This document shows, in pieces, positions 8,300-15,973 of a DNA stretch of 64,000 nucleotides. The translations under genes and the position numbers were made by a program. The notes under the pieces are model-generated. The model was not told the origin of the DNA. It was given only the letters and a program-made list of their open reading frames with translations, and did no database searches. Position 1 is the first letter of the stretch. Each line of letters starts with the position of its first letter. Source of the stretch: Sphaerisporangium flaviroseum (GTDB lineage: Bacteria; Actinomycetota; Actinomycetes; Streptosporangiales; Streptosporangiaceae). Where the stretch lies: the NCBI RefSeq assembly GCF_039537005.1, contig NZ_BAAAZR010000002.1:496001-560000 (forward strand), given 5' to 3'.

Positions 8300-8452
8300 A
8301 TGACCTCGATGGTTGACCGCATCAAGGATTACCTGCGCACTCCGAAGGGACAGGCGCACATGGAGAAGGCCAAGACGATGGCCCGCGATCCGCGACACCA
8401 GCAGAAGCTGCGCGACCTCGTGAACCGCTGGCGCGCGCGCAGGACGCACTAG
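8300..8452 (+). CDS. 50-aa basic helical protein
   Basis: ATG 8300 to TAG 8450-8452 encodes 50 residues beginning MTSMVDRIKDYLRTPKG and ending NRWRARRTH. It is strongly basic and predicted helical throughout. Similar short proteins, with a DRIKDYLR-like start and a Q-K-L-R motif, are common in actinobacteria as conserved hypotheticals. A weak GAAGAG ribosome site lies just upstream. No partner gene is coupled; the CoA-transferase starts 179 bp later. Function unknown; nucleic-acid binding is possible from charge alone. Confidence 0.7.
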   Translation: MTSMVDRIKDYLRTPKGQAHMEKAKTMARDPRHQQKLRDLVNRWRARRTH

Positions 8453-8631
8453 CCGGCGCCCCGGCCGCGGACCAGCCGGGCGATCCGGGTCCCTGCAGGT
8501 TGGGTGGCCCGGGTCGCGTCAAGACCGGGGACCGGATCGGGGAGTCACCTGGGTGTCGAGCGGGCGGTGCCACCTGGCAGGCTTGCGGGTGGAGAAGGTG
8601 CTCTCCCCCCGACCCCCCGTGGAGGCTGACC

Positions 8632-9789
8632 TTGCAGGGACCTCTGAGTGACATCGTCGTCCTCGACCTGTCCAGAGCGCTGGCCGGGCCGCATGGAGCG
8701 CAGATGCTCGGTGATCTGGGCGCCACGGTTATCAAGGTGGAACATCCCGACGGCGGCGACGAGTCGCGTGGCTGGGGCCCGCCGTTTGTCGGCCCTTCAG
8801 GCGATATTTCCACGTACTTCCTGTCAGCCAACCGCAACAAGCGCTCCATCACCCTCGACCTCAAGTCCGACGAGGGCACCGAGCTGCTCACCCGGCTGAT
8901 CAAGCAGAGCGACGTGCTCGTCGAGAACTTCCGTACGGGCGTGCTCGACCGCCTCGGTTTCCCCGTGGAGCGACTCCACGAGCTCAACCCTCGCCTGGTG
9001 ATCCTCTCGATCACTGGCTTTGGCCACGATGGCCCCGAGGGCGGCCGCCCCGGGTACGACCAGATCGCGCAGGGCGAGGCGGGCCTGATGAGCCTCACCG
9101 GCCCCTCGCCCGCCGAGCCGTACCGCGTGGGGGCCTCGATCGCCGACCTGCTCGCGGGCATCCACGGCGCCTACGGTGTGGTGGCCGCCCTGTACGAGCG
9201 CGAGCGCACCGGCAGGGGAAAGGTGGTGCGGACCTCGTTGCTCGCCTCGGTCGTGGGCGTGCACTCCTACCACGGGACGGCGTGGACGGTCGGTGGCAAG
9301 GTGCCGGTCGCGGGCGGGAACCATCACGCCTCGATAGCCCCGTACGGTGCCTTCCGCTGCGCCGACGGCATGATCCAGATCGCGGTCGCCAATGACGTGC
9401 AGTGGCGCAAGCTCGCGCCCCTCCTCGGTATGGACCCGGGCGATCCGCGATACGCGGTCAACAGGCAGAGGTTCGCCCACCGCGACGAGCTGATCGCCGA
9501 CATGGAGAAGGCGCTGACCGGCCATGACCGGGCACATTGGCTCGCCGCGCTGGCCGACGTCGGCATCCCCGCGGGCGCCATCCGCTCCCTCGACGAGGTC
9601 TACTCCTGGGACCAGGCCCGGTCGCAGCAGCTCGTCGTCACGGTGGAGCACCCGGAGCTCGGAGCCATCGAGCTGCCGGGGTCGCCGCTCCGCTTCGACG
9701 GCGAGCCACCCGCCGAGCACCTTCCCCCGCCCGCGCTCGGCCAGGACAACCAGGCGGTGCTCGACTGGCTGGCCGAGCGGGAAGCGTGA
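8632..9789 (+). CDS. CaiB/BaiF (class III) CoA-transferase family protein
   Basis: A 385-aa protein started at TTG 8632, chosen because GGAGG sits 6 nt upstream and the family N-terminus (LSDIVVLDLSRALAGPHGAQMLGDLGA) begins right there. Class III hallmarks are the GDLGATVIKVEHP segment, NRNKRSITLDLKS, and the RPGYDQIAQG stretch that carries the catalytic Asp of this family. It transfers CoA between carboxylic acids; the acids used here cannot be told. It is 52 bp upstream of the carboxyltransferase gene on the same strand, so a joint acyl-CoA pathway is likely. Confidence 0.85.
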   Translation: MQGPLSDIVVLDLSRALAGPHGAQMLGDLGATVIKVEHPDGGDESRGWGPPFVGPSGDISTYFLSANRNKRSITLDLKSDEGTELLTRLIKQSDVLVENFRTGVLDRLGFPVERLHELNPRLVILSITGFGHDGPEGGRPGYDQIAQGEAGLMSLTGPSPAEPYRVGASIADLLAGIHGAYGVVAALYERERTGRGKVVRTSLLASVVGVHSYHGTAWTVGGKVPVAGGNHHASIAPYGAFRCADGMIQIAVANDVQWRKLAPLLGMDPGDPRYAVNRQRFAHRDELIADMEKALTGHDRAHWLAALADVGIPAGAIRSLDEVYSWDQARSQQLVVTVEHPELGAIELPGSPLRFDGEPPAEHLPPPALGQDNQAVLDWLAEREA

Positions 9790-9841
9790 CACGCACGGTG
9801 ACGCGATCGGTGCCCCGGAACGGGCCGCGCGGAGGACGGCG

Positions 9842-11410
9842 ATGACCCTCGTCCGCCCAGACGCCAACACGCTGATCCGCACCGTCCTGGACTCCGGTTC
9901 GTGGAAGTCGTGGGACGAGCCCACGGTGGATCCCGCGCCGCCGGGGTCGCCGTACGCAGAGGAGCTTGCGTCCGCGCGCGCCAGGACGGGGTACGACGAG
10001 TCGGTGGTGACGGGGGAAGGGCTGCTGGGCGGCCGTCGTGTGGCGGTGATGGCGTGTGAGTTCTCCTTCCTGGCCGGGTCCATCGGGGTGGCCGCCGCCG
10101 AGCGGCTGGTCCGGGCGGTCGAGCGGGCGACGGCCGAAGGGCTGCCACTGCTCGCCGCGCCCGCCTCGGGCGGCACCCGGATGCAGGAGGGCGCGCTCGC
10201 TTTCGTCCAGATGATCAAGATCAGCGCCGCCGTGTCCGCCCATCGGGCCGCCGGCCTGCCGTACATCGTCTACCTGCGCCATCCCACGACCGGTGGGGTC
10301 TTCGCCTCATGGGGTTCGCTGGGTCACCTCACCGCCGCCGAGCCCGGTGCGCTGATCGGCTTTCTCGGCCCGAGGGTCTTCGAATCCCTGTACGGATACC
10401 CCTTCCCGCCGGACGTCCAGGTCGCGGAGAACCTCTTCAAGCACGGCCTGGTCGACGCCGTGGTCTCGGCCGAGAACGCCCGCGCGATCGCCATCAGGGC
10501 CCTGGCCGTGCTGTGCGCGCCCAGGGAGGCCAAGGAGCTGCGGTCGCGCAGGGAAGAGCTCGCGCGCAGGGAAGAGCTCGCGCGCCGGCACGAGCCGGAG
10601 GAGCGGCCCGTCGCGGTGGAGGCGTGGGAGGCGATCAGCCGGTCGCGTCGCGACGACCGGCCGGGGGTCAGGGCGCTGCTCAAGCTGGGCGCCTCCGACG
10701 TCACCCCGCTGAACGGCACGGGTGTGGGGGAGAACGACCCCGGCCTGCTGCTCGCCCTCGCCAGGTTCGGCACGGCTCCGGCCGTCGTGCTCGGCCAGGA
10801 CCGCCGGCGGCAGCGGACGGGCCGGCAGCTCGGCCCCGCCGGGCTGCGGGTCGCCCGCCGGGGCATGCACCTGGCCGCCGAGCTGGGCCTGCCGCTGGTG
10901 ACCGTGATCGACACGGCCGGGGCCTCGCTGTCGAAGGCCGCGGAGGAGGGCGGGCTGGCCGCCGAGATCGCCCGATCCCTCGCCGACATGGTGATGCTGG
11001 ACGCCCCGACCGTCTGCCTGCTCCTCGGCGAGGGAGCGGGCGGGGCCGCGCTGGCCCTGCTGCCGGCCGACCGGGTGCTCTGCGCCCAGTACGGCTGGCT
11101 GTCACCGCTCCCGCCCGAGGGCGCCTCGGCGATCCTGTACCGGACCATCGACTTCGCTCCGGAGATCGCCAAGACGCAGGGGGTCCGCGCGCAGGACCTC
11201 AAGCGGGACGGCATCGTCGACCGCATCATCCCCGAGCTTCCTGACGCCGCCTACGAGCCCAGGGCCTTCTGCGAGCGGGTCGCCCGCACCCTGGAGTACG
11301 AGATCATCGGGCTGATGGAGCGCGCTCCCGAGGATCGTCTGGCGACCCGCCTGGCCCGTTACCGCCGCCTCGGCGCCGCACCTCCGGCCGCCGAGGGCGA
11401 CCCGCTCTGA
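9842..11410 (+). CDS. Fused acetyl/acyl-CoA carboxylase carboxyltransferase (beta-alpha)
   Basis: A 522-aa protein from ATG 9842 with GGAGG upstream. Residues ~1-235 match the beta (AccD) crotonase-like half (APASGGTRMQEG, HPTTGGVFASWGSLGHLTAAEPGALIGF) without the four-Cys zinc ribbon of bacterial AccD. Residues ~290-522 match the alpha (AccA) half (LGLPLVTVIDTAGA, LGEGAGGAALALLPADRVL). The two are joined by a charged linker containing a perfect 18-bp tandem duplication (10545-10580, REELAR repeated). The product should be a biotin-dependent carboxyltransferase for acetyl-CoA or another acyl-CoA. No biotin carboxylase or BCCP gene is in the window. Confidence 0.85.
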   Translation: MTLVRPDANTLIRTVLDSGSWKSWDEPTVDPAPPGSPYAEELASARARTGYDESVVTGEGLLGGRRVAVMACEFSFLAGSIGVAAAERLVRAVERATAEGLPLLAAPASGGTRMQEGALAFVQMIKISAAVSAHRAAGLPYIVYLRHPTTGGVFASWGSLGHLTAAEPGALIGFLGPRVFESLYGYPFPPDVQVAENLFKHGLVDAVVSAENARAIAIRALAVLCAPREAKELRSRREELARREELARRHEPEERPVAVEAWEAISRSRRDDRPGVRALLKLGASDVTPLNGTGVGENDPGLLLALARFGTAPAVVLGQDRRRQRTGRQLGPAGLRVARRGMHLAAELGLPLVTVIDTAGASLSKAAEEGGLAAEIARSLADMVMLDAPTVCLLLGEGAGGAALALLPADRVLCAQYGWLSPLPPEGASAILYRTIDFAPEIAKTQGVRAQDLKRDGIVDRIIPELPDAAYEPRAFCERVARTLEYEIIGLMERAPEDRLATRLARYRRLGAAPPAAEGDPL

Positions 11411-11421
11411 CCTGCCGAGGG

Positions 11422-12627
11422 TTACCCGCTCGGGCTTGCCGAAGGGCTGGGTTCCCACAGCGGAGGGCTGGGGCGCACGTCGTGGTGCCAGAGTTCCGTG
11501 CCGTCCCCGTCCAGGCCGGTGATGCGGTACCCGTCGGCGTACACGTCGTTTCCTACCGTGAACGGGGCGGCGAACAGCACGGCGTCGTGGTGCCATGGGT
11601 CGGGGACGGTCCCGGTCGTGACGGTGCGGCCGTCGGCGAGGGTCAGCCGCACCCGCTCGGTGCCGGCCCGCGCGTAGCCGACCCAGAACCCGTCGGCGAA
11701 CCGCGACATGACCGGCGCCTCATTGCCCCGCAGCGCGTCGGCGAGGGTCTCGCCGGGCTTGACGACGGGGGTCGACGCGATCACGTTCAGCGCGATCACC
11801 TTGCCGTCGTGCCGCCAGACCAGGGAGGCGTCGGTGTGGAGGCGCGCGGTGACGCCGGCGCCCGGCTTGGCGGCTGGTCCGACCGGCGGCGCGCTGGTCA
11901 CCGGCTTGGGATCCACGGGGAGTCGCACGGTCTCCACCACCGCGCCGCGGGCGTCGGACAGCTCCACCGAGGTCGCCTTGGCGTGCGGGGGATAGGTCAC
12001 CGTCCACACCGCCTTCGGGACGCCGTCGAGCCGGTGGATCGTGCCCGGCAGGCGCGTTCCGTCCTTGGCCACCGCCGCCACCCGCTCGGTGGTGTCCGGG
12101 GTCGCGCCGAATGCGAGGAGGGTGTCCGGCCCCGGGATCATGGTCGCGGTGCTCCCGCCGTACAAAGGTTCCTCGTGAGTACGCGTGCTCTGGTCGTCCG
12201 AGCACCAGCTCACGGAGCCACCGGGCGCGTGCTGCGTCGCTGCGCACAACGTGAGGCGTGTCCCCTCCTTGGTCTTCTCGTTGGCGAACCACAGACGCAT
12301 GGGCCGGTCGGCGGTGGGATCGTTGATCGTTAGCGTCGCGCCGATCGGGGGGTGCTCCGCGACGGCCGCCTCGTAGGCGTCCCGGTAGGGGGAGGGCGGT
12401 TCGGTGGTGGTCCGGGCGGCGGTGTCCGGGCCGGGCCCGCCGTTCAGCATGGCGATGGGCACACCGGCCAGCACGGCCCCCGCCGCGAGCGGGACGGCGA
12501 CCAGCATGGCCCGGCCGCGGCGCCTGGCCGTCCGGCCGCGCCGCTGGACCTCCAGCCACGCGTGCGGGCTCGCCTCGTACGTCGACGCGCGGGCGCGCAG
12601 GGCCTCACGCAGGTCTTCCTCAAGCAT
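11422..12627 (-). CDS. Membrane protein, candidate anti-sigma factor
   Basis: A 401-aa protein, ATG 12627 (MLEEDLREALRAR...), overlapping the end of the sigma factor gene by 8 bp. An N-terminal cytoplasmic stretch (~1-40) is followed by one membrane helix (AMLVAVPLAAGAVLAGVPIAML, ~40-60) and a large extracytoplasmic domain with a Pro/Ser tail. Two Cys (LTLCAATQ, VSWCSDD) may form a disulfide. This topology and its position right after an ECF sigma gene suggest a membrane regulator of that sigma factor. No zinc-binding HxxxCxxC anti-sigma motif is present, so it is not a ZAS protein. Confidence 0.65.
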   Translation of the reverse strand: MLEEDLREALRARASTYEASPHAWLEVQRRGRTARRRGRAMLVAVPLAAGAVLAGVPIAMLNGGPGPDTAARTTTEPPSPYRDAYEAAVAEHPPIGATLTINDPTADRPMRLWFANEKTKEGTRLTLCAATQHAPGGSVSWCSDDQSTRTHEEPLYGGSTATMIPGPDTLLAFGATPDTTERVAAVAKDGTRLPGTIHRLDGVPKAVWTVTYPPHAKATSVELSDARGAVVETVRLPVDPKPVTSAPPVGPAAKPGAGVTARLHTDASLVWRHDGKVIALNVIASTPVVKPGETLADALRGNEAPVMSRFADGFWVGYARAGTERVRLTLADGRTVTTGTVPDPWHHDAVLFAAPFTVGNDVYADGYRITGLDGDGTELWHHDVRPSPPLWEPSPSASPSG

Positions 12628-13129
12628 CGTTGTCCTCCAGGGCACGGCCGAGGGCCGCGATGGCGCGGCTGGTGTGGCTCTTGACGGAGCCGGGGGAGAC
12701 GTTCATGGCGTCGGCGATCTCGCGTTCGGACAGGTCGAGCCAGTAACGCAGGACCAGCGCCTCGCGCTGGCGGCGGGGCAGGCGGTCGACCGCGGCGAGC
12801 AGGTTCCGGTGCCGTTCGGCGACCAGGAACGCCTGCTCCGCGGCGGACGCGTGCGGTGGCGGTTCGAGCCGACGCAGCCGGACGATCCTCAGGTGGCGCA
12901 GGCGGTTGCGGGTCAGGTTGCAGACGATCGAGCGGAGGTAGGGCACGGCCGCCGCGTCATCGCGGAGCCGCGCCTGTCTCTGGTGCAGGCGGGCGAACGC
13001 CTCCTGCGCGATGTCCTCCGGGTCGTCCGCGCCGAGCAGCCCCGCCAGCCGCACCATCGCCGGGTAGTGCGCGGCGAAGGTCTCGGCGAACGTCGGTCGC
13101 TCGCGGGAACGGGTGGGAGTTTCGGTCAC
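12620..13129 (-). CDS. ECF-family RNA polymerase sigma factor
   Basis: A 169-aa protein starting at GTG 13129, which overlaps the TGA of the preceding gene (GTGA). Region 2 is visible as PTFAETFAAHYPAMVRLAGLLGADDPEDIAQEAFARL and region 4 as LPRRQREALVLRYWLDLSEREIADAMNVSPGSVKSH. There is no region 3, as in ECF factors. It belongs to the group of short actinobacterial ECF sigmas (SigE-family/SACE-like annotation). It is third in a four-gene coupled operon: two unknown proteins, sigma, then the membrane protein that probably controls it. Confidence 0.9.
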   Translation of the reverse strand: MTETPTRSRERPTFAETFAAHYPAMVRLAGLLGADDPEDIAQEAFARLHQRQARLRDDAAAVPYLRSIVCNLTRNRLRHLRIVRLRRLEPPPHASAAEQAFLVAERHRNLLAAVDRLPRRQREALVLRYWLDLSEREIADAMNVSPGSVKSHTSRAIAALGRALEDNDA

Positions 13130-13554
13130 ACTCCAGAGACACTCGCGCCCTGGGTCGGTTGACAGGAGATGGGAATCCGTTCGACGCGGATGGAGTGGAC
13201 CTCGTCGTGCGGGACGACGACTTCGTACGCCCCGTGGTCGACCATCCAGTAGCCGAGCGCCTCGGCCTTCAGGCCGCTGTGCCCGGTGTAGGCGATGTGC
13301 AGCCCGTCGTCGTCCTCGTCGAGGACCACGCAGGGCTCGCCGCCGAACGCGCCCACCGTGCGCAGCAGGACGAGCCATTCGAGGTCGCCGCGGCGGACCT
13401 GACGCCGCCAGTAGCCGCCCGCCTGGTCGAAGCCCTGGCGGGACTCCTCGCTGAACAGGACCACGTCGTCGGGCCCGGGCCCGAGGGCCGCGGCGTAGGT
13501 CTGCTCGTGCTGGTGGGCGATGAAGCCGAGGCCTACCGGTTCGATGTCGCTCAT
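13126..13554 (-). CDS. Unknown protein encoded upstream of ECF sigma factor
   Basis: A 142-aa soluble protein, ATG 13554 overlapping the stop of the gene before it (ATGA), and with its own stop overlapping the sigma start (GTGA). It is acidic, with segments LGPGPDDVVLFSEE, DLEWLVLLRTVGAFGGE and VVLDEDDDGLHIAYTGHSGL. No domain is recognised and there is no signal peptide or membrane segment. Double 4-bp coupling suggests fixed stoichiometry with its neighbours. It could be a sensor or substrate protein of the sigma regulon. Confidence 0.7.
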   Translation of the reverse strand: MSDIEPVGLGFIAHQHEQTYAAALGPGPDDVVLFSEESRQGFDQAGGYWRRQVRRGDLEWLVLLRTVGAFGGEPCVVLDEDDDGLHIAYTGHSGLKAEALGYWMVDHGAYEVVVPHDEVHSIRVERIPISCQPTQGASVSGV

Positions 13555-14009
13555 GCCGCGCGCCGCCAGGTGAGCCCGTCGTAGTCGGCGAACCGGCGCT
13601 CGCCGCGTGTGGTCACGTGCTGGATCTCCGCTCCCGCCGGGATGGGCATCGGCGTGGTGTGGAACTGGGGGACCACATGCTGGCGGGAGGTGGTGAACCC
13701 GTTGCCCGCGAAGGGCGGCGCATCGTTCCAATCTCCGCCCATGTGGGGGCCGTAGGGAACGACGTAGGTGTCGGTGTCGCGGACCTGCCATCGCAGGATG
13801 TACAGCTCGGGGACCGAAAAGGTGAGCTCCGATCCCTCGAAGCCGAGGTCGAGCGCGGAGACCAGTTGCTCTGGACTCGTCAGCCGTGAACAGTCTTGGA
13901 CGCGGTAGACGTAGCCGGAGATGATCGTGCGCTGGCCCGCGAGATAGGGCACCAGCAGCCGAGGCGGTATGACCTTTTGCATCTGAGTACTTCGCGCCGG
14001 CTCGCTCAC
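13551..14009 (-). CDS. Unknown protein, first gene of the sigma operon
   Basis: A 152-aa protein. GTG 14009-14007 is preferred because TAAAAT lies exactly 7 nt upstream on the minus strand, a leaderless arrangement; alternatives are ATG 14018 (inside that box) and ATG 13982. The sequence has a run of beta-strand-like segments (QRTIISGYVYRVQD, LTFSVPELYILRWQVRDTDTYVVPYGPHMGG). No family recognised, no secretion signal. Its stop overlaps the next ATG (ATGA), coupling it to the second unknown gene of the operon. Confidence 0.7.
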   Translation of the reverse strand: MSEPARSTQMQKVIPPRLLVPYLAGQRTIISGYVYRVQDCSRLTSPEQLVSALDLGFEGSELTFSVPELYILRWQVRDTDTYVVPYGPHMGGDWNDAPPFAGNGFTTSRQHVVPQFHTTPMPIPAGAEIQHVTTRGERRFADYDGLTWRRAA

Positions 14010-14022
14010 ATCCCGCATTTTA
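14007..14022 (-). promoter_or_regulatory. Leaderless promoter -10 box of the sigma operon
   Basis: TAAAAT on the minus strand (14022-14017), 7 nt before GTG 14009. Its first three bases are the stop codon of the amidase gene upstream, so the operon promoter is embedded in that gene's 3' end. Confidence 0.5.
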
Positions 14023-14841
14023 CGATCTGCGGACCTCGGCGTTCGGCACGGCACGATAAATATCTTCCCGCCGGTGCGAAAGGCTTGGGACCATGGCCCG
14101 CACCCGCTCGGTCTCGGCCGGGTCGATCTCCACGACCTGGACGGCGCCGACGGGGCCCAGATCGGTGCGAACCACGCCGATCGGGTCGACGAGCATGCTC
14201 CTGCCGATGCCGAAGCCGTCTTTGGCCTCGGGGTTGGGCGCCTGGCCGACGGCGACCGTCCACATGGTGTTCTCGATCGCCCTGGCCCTGACCAGGGTGG
14301 CCCAGTGCTCTTCCTTCATCGGGCCCGTGCCCCAGGCGGCGATCACGGCGAACGCCTCGGCGCCCAGGTCGACCAGGGCGCGGAACAGCTCGGGGAAGCG
14401 GAGGTCGTAGCAGGTGACCAGCCCGACGCGCAGGCCTTCCAGCTCTACGACGACCGGCGTGTCGCCCGGTGCGACCAGGTCGGACTCGCGGGCGCCGAAG
14501 GAGTCGAAGAGGTGGATCTTCCGGTACGCGGCCTTCAGCCGGCCGCGGCGGTCGAGGGCGACGGCGGTGTTGTACACCCGGCCGTCGGCGGGCTCGAAGG
14601 TGCCGAGGACGACGGCGACCTCGTGCGCCCGCGCGGCGTCGGCCACGGCCGTGACGAAGGGGCCGTCGAGCGGCTCGGCGGACTCGGCGATGCCCTTGCC
14701 GAACCGGGTCAGTGTCGCCTCAGGGAACACGGCCAGCGCGGCACCCCGCGAGGCGGCCCTGCCGAGCGCGTCGCGCACGCGCTCGAGGTTGGTCTTGGAG
14801 TCCTCGGACACCGGGATCTGGCACAGGGCGATGCGGGTCAC
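14020..14841 (-). CDS. Carbon-nitrogen hydrolase (nitrilase superfamily)
   Basis: A 273-aa protein starting with GTG 14841, itself 6 nt after a TAGGCT box. The Glu-Lys-Cys triad is visible: AVFPEATLTR, YRKIHLFD and TCYDLRFPEL. Overall it looks like the Nit1/omega-amidase branch, which hydrolyses amides of dicarboxylates or deaminated glutathione. Exact substrate is not determinable. Cytoplasmic. It ends 11 bp before the start of the sigma operon on the same strand. Confidence 0.88.
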   Translation of the reverse strand: MTRIALCQIPVSEDSKTNLERVRDALGRAASRGAALAVFPEATLTRFGKGIAESAEPLDGPFVTAVADAARAHEVAVVLGTFEPADGRVYNTAVALDRRGRLKAAYRKIHLFDSFGARESDLVAPGDTPVVVELEGLRVGLVTCYDLRFPELFRALVDLGAEAFAVIAAWGTGPMKEEHWATLVRARAIENTMWTVAVGQAPNPEAKDGFGIGRSMLVDPIGVVRTDLGPVGAVQVVEIDPAETERVRAMVPSLSHRREDIYRAVPNAEVRRS

Positions 14842-14853
14842 CGCACAAGCCTA
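14839..14853 (-). promoter_or_regulatory. Leaderless promoter -10 box
   Basis: TAGGCT (minus strand, 14853-14848) is 6 nt before the GTG start of the amidase gene; no ribosome-binding site lies between. Confidence 0.5.
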
Positions 14854-14917
14854 AGGGCCCTGGACCTCCCGTGCCGAGAACCAGGCGGCTGCCGGCCGGA
14901 AACGCCATCCGCGCGTG

Positions 14918-15877
14918 TCAGCCCGGAAGCGCCGGCCGCGGGTGACGGTTGGGGACGATCTCCCACCAGGTGAGACATCGCCACCCCCACTCCAGCGGGC
15001 CGTACCTGAAGCGCGCCAGCCACCAGCGGCTGAACGCGGCCTGCGCGGCGACGGTGAGCATCGCGACGGCGACGACGCTCACCCGGCTGTCATCGGCGGC
15101 GAGGAGGGGAAGCGTCGCGAGGATGACCAGGGTGCCGGAGAGGTAGCAGGTGAGGGCCATCCGCCCGAGTGGTTCGAGGATCGACAGGGTACCGGGCCGC
15201 CACCGCCGCAGCAGCAGGACGCCGGTGCAGTACGCCGTGGCGGTGACCAGGCCGGCGAGCGGATAGATGCTCCTCGTGTAGGGGAAGTCGAAGGTCTCCG
15301 GGGGCGGCCACACGTACATCCACGCCCCGGTGAGCGCCACGGCGAGCAGCCCGCTGGTGATGAAGGCGGGTTTGAGTACGCGGGGCCCGGGGGCGAACCC
15401 CATCGCGGCCATGCCGAGCAGGATGACGCCGGGAACGAGCCAGACGCCCCCGGCGTGGGCGAGCATCGCCCAGATCGTGGCGCCGATCCCCGCCAGGAGC
15501 ACCAGCCATCGGTTCACGTAGGACGCGGGGAGGAGCAGGAGGACTCCGGTCGCGGCGTACGGCAGGAGCACCTCGCCGGGATTGACCATCTCGTGCAGCG
15601 CGCCGAGACCCGCGAGGACGATCAGCCGGCGGAGCGTGACCAGACGGGGGTGCGGGGTCCTGAGCGCCGCGGACCGGAGGAACAGGACGAAGCTCACGCC
15701 GAAGAGGAAGGAGAAGATGGGATAGAAGCGGCTCTGAAGGAGGTTCTCCACAACCCAGTCGATGGGCGTGCCGGTGTGCTCCTCGACGGCGTCGTTCGCG
15801 TGCTGCCAGGTGTTGACCACCATGATCCCGCAGACGGCGAAGCCGCGCAGCGCGTCCAGATCCCGGATCCGCGTCAC
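14918..15877 (-). CDS. DUF418-type polytopic membrane protein
   Basis: A 319-aa membrane protein. GTG 15877 is chosen since the family N-terminus (TRIRDLDALRGFAVCGIMVVNTW) starts there; the much longer open frame above it is antisense to the aminotransferase. About eight to nine membrane segments follow, with the conserved QSRFYPIFSFLFGVSF loop and the C-terminal RMALTCYLSGTLV and FRYGPLEWGWRCLTWWE typical of DUF418. The family is related to membrane acyltransferases; substrate unknown. It is divergent from the aminotransferase (93 bp between starts). Confidence 0.85.
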   Translation of the reverse strand: MTRIRDLDALRGFAVCGIMVVNTWQHANDAVEEHTGTPIDWVVENLLQSRFYPIFSFLFGVSFVLFLRSAALRTPHPRLVTLRRLIVLAGLGALHEMVNPGEVLLPYAATGVLLLLPASYVNRWLVLLAGIGATIWAMLAHAGGVWLVPGVILLGMAAMGFAPGPRVLKPAFITSGLLAVALTGAWMYVWPPPETFDFPYTRSIYPLAGLVTATAYCTGVLLLRRWRPGTLSILEPLGRMALTCYLSGTLVILATLPLLAADDSRVSVVAVAMLTVAAQAAFSRWWLARFRYGPLEWGWRCLTWWEIVPNRHPRPALPG

Positions 15878-15934
15878 CGAGGACGACCAAGGTGCGATAT
15901 CCCGCAAGCGTGGGCAAACCTGGCAATCACCCGA

Positions 15935-15973
15935 TGAGGCTAGCGCGCCAGGGCCGATAAGCTGTCCGGCGTG
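15935..15973 (+). promoter_or_regulatory. Leaderless promoter (TGAGGC-17-TAAGCT)
   Basis: TGAGGC (15935-15940), a 17-bp spacer and TAAGCT (15958-15963) precede GTG 15971 by 7 nt. The same TGAGGC and 17-bp spacing recur before the carbamate kinase gene. Confidence 0.5.

Noticed and set aside
13130..13165. ECF-type promoter (TGTCAACC ... GTGTCT) before the sigma gene
   Set aside because: It lies inside the coupled upstream gene and the sigma start overlaps that gene's stop, so translation coupling explains the start; the promoter match is weak.
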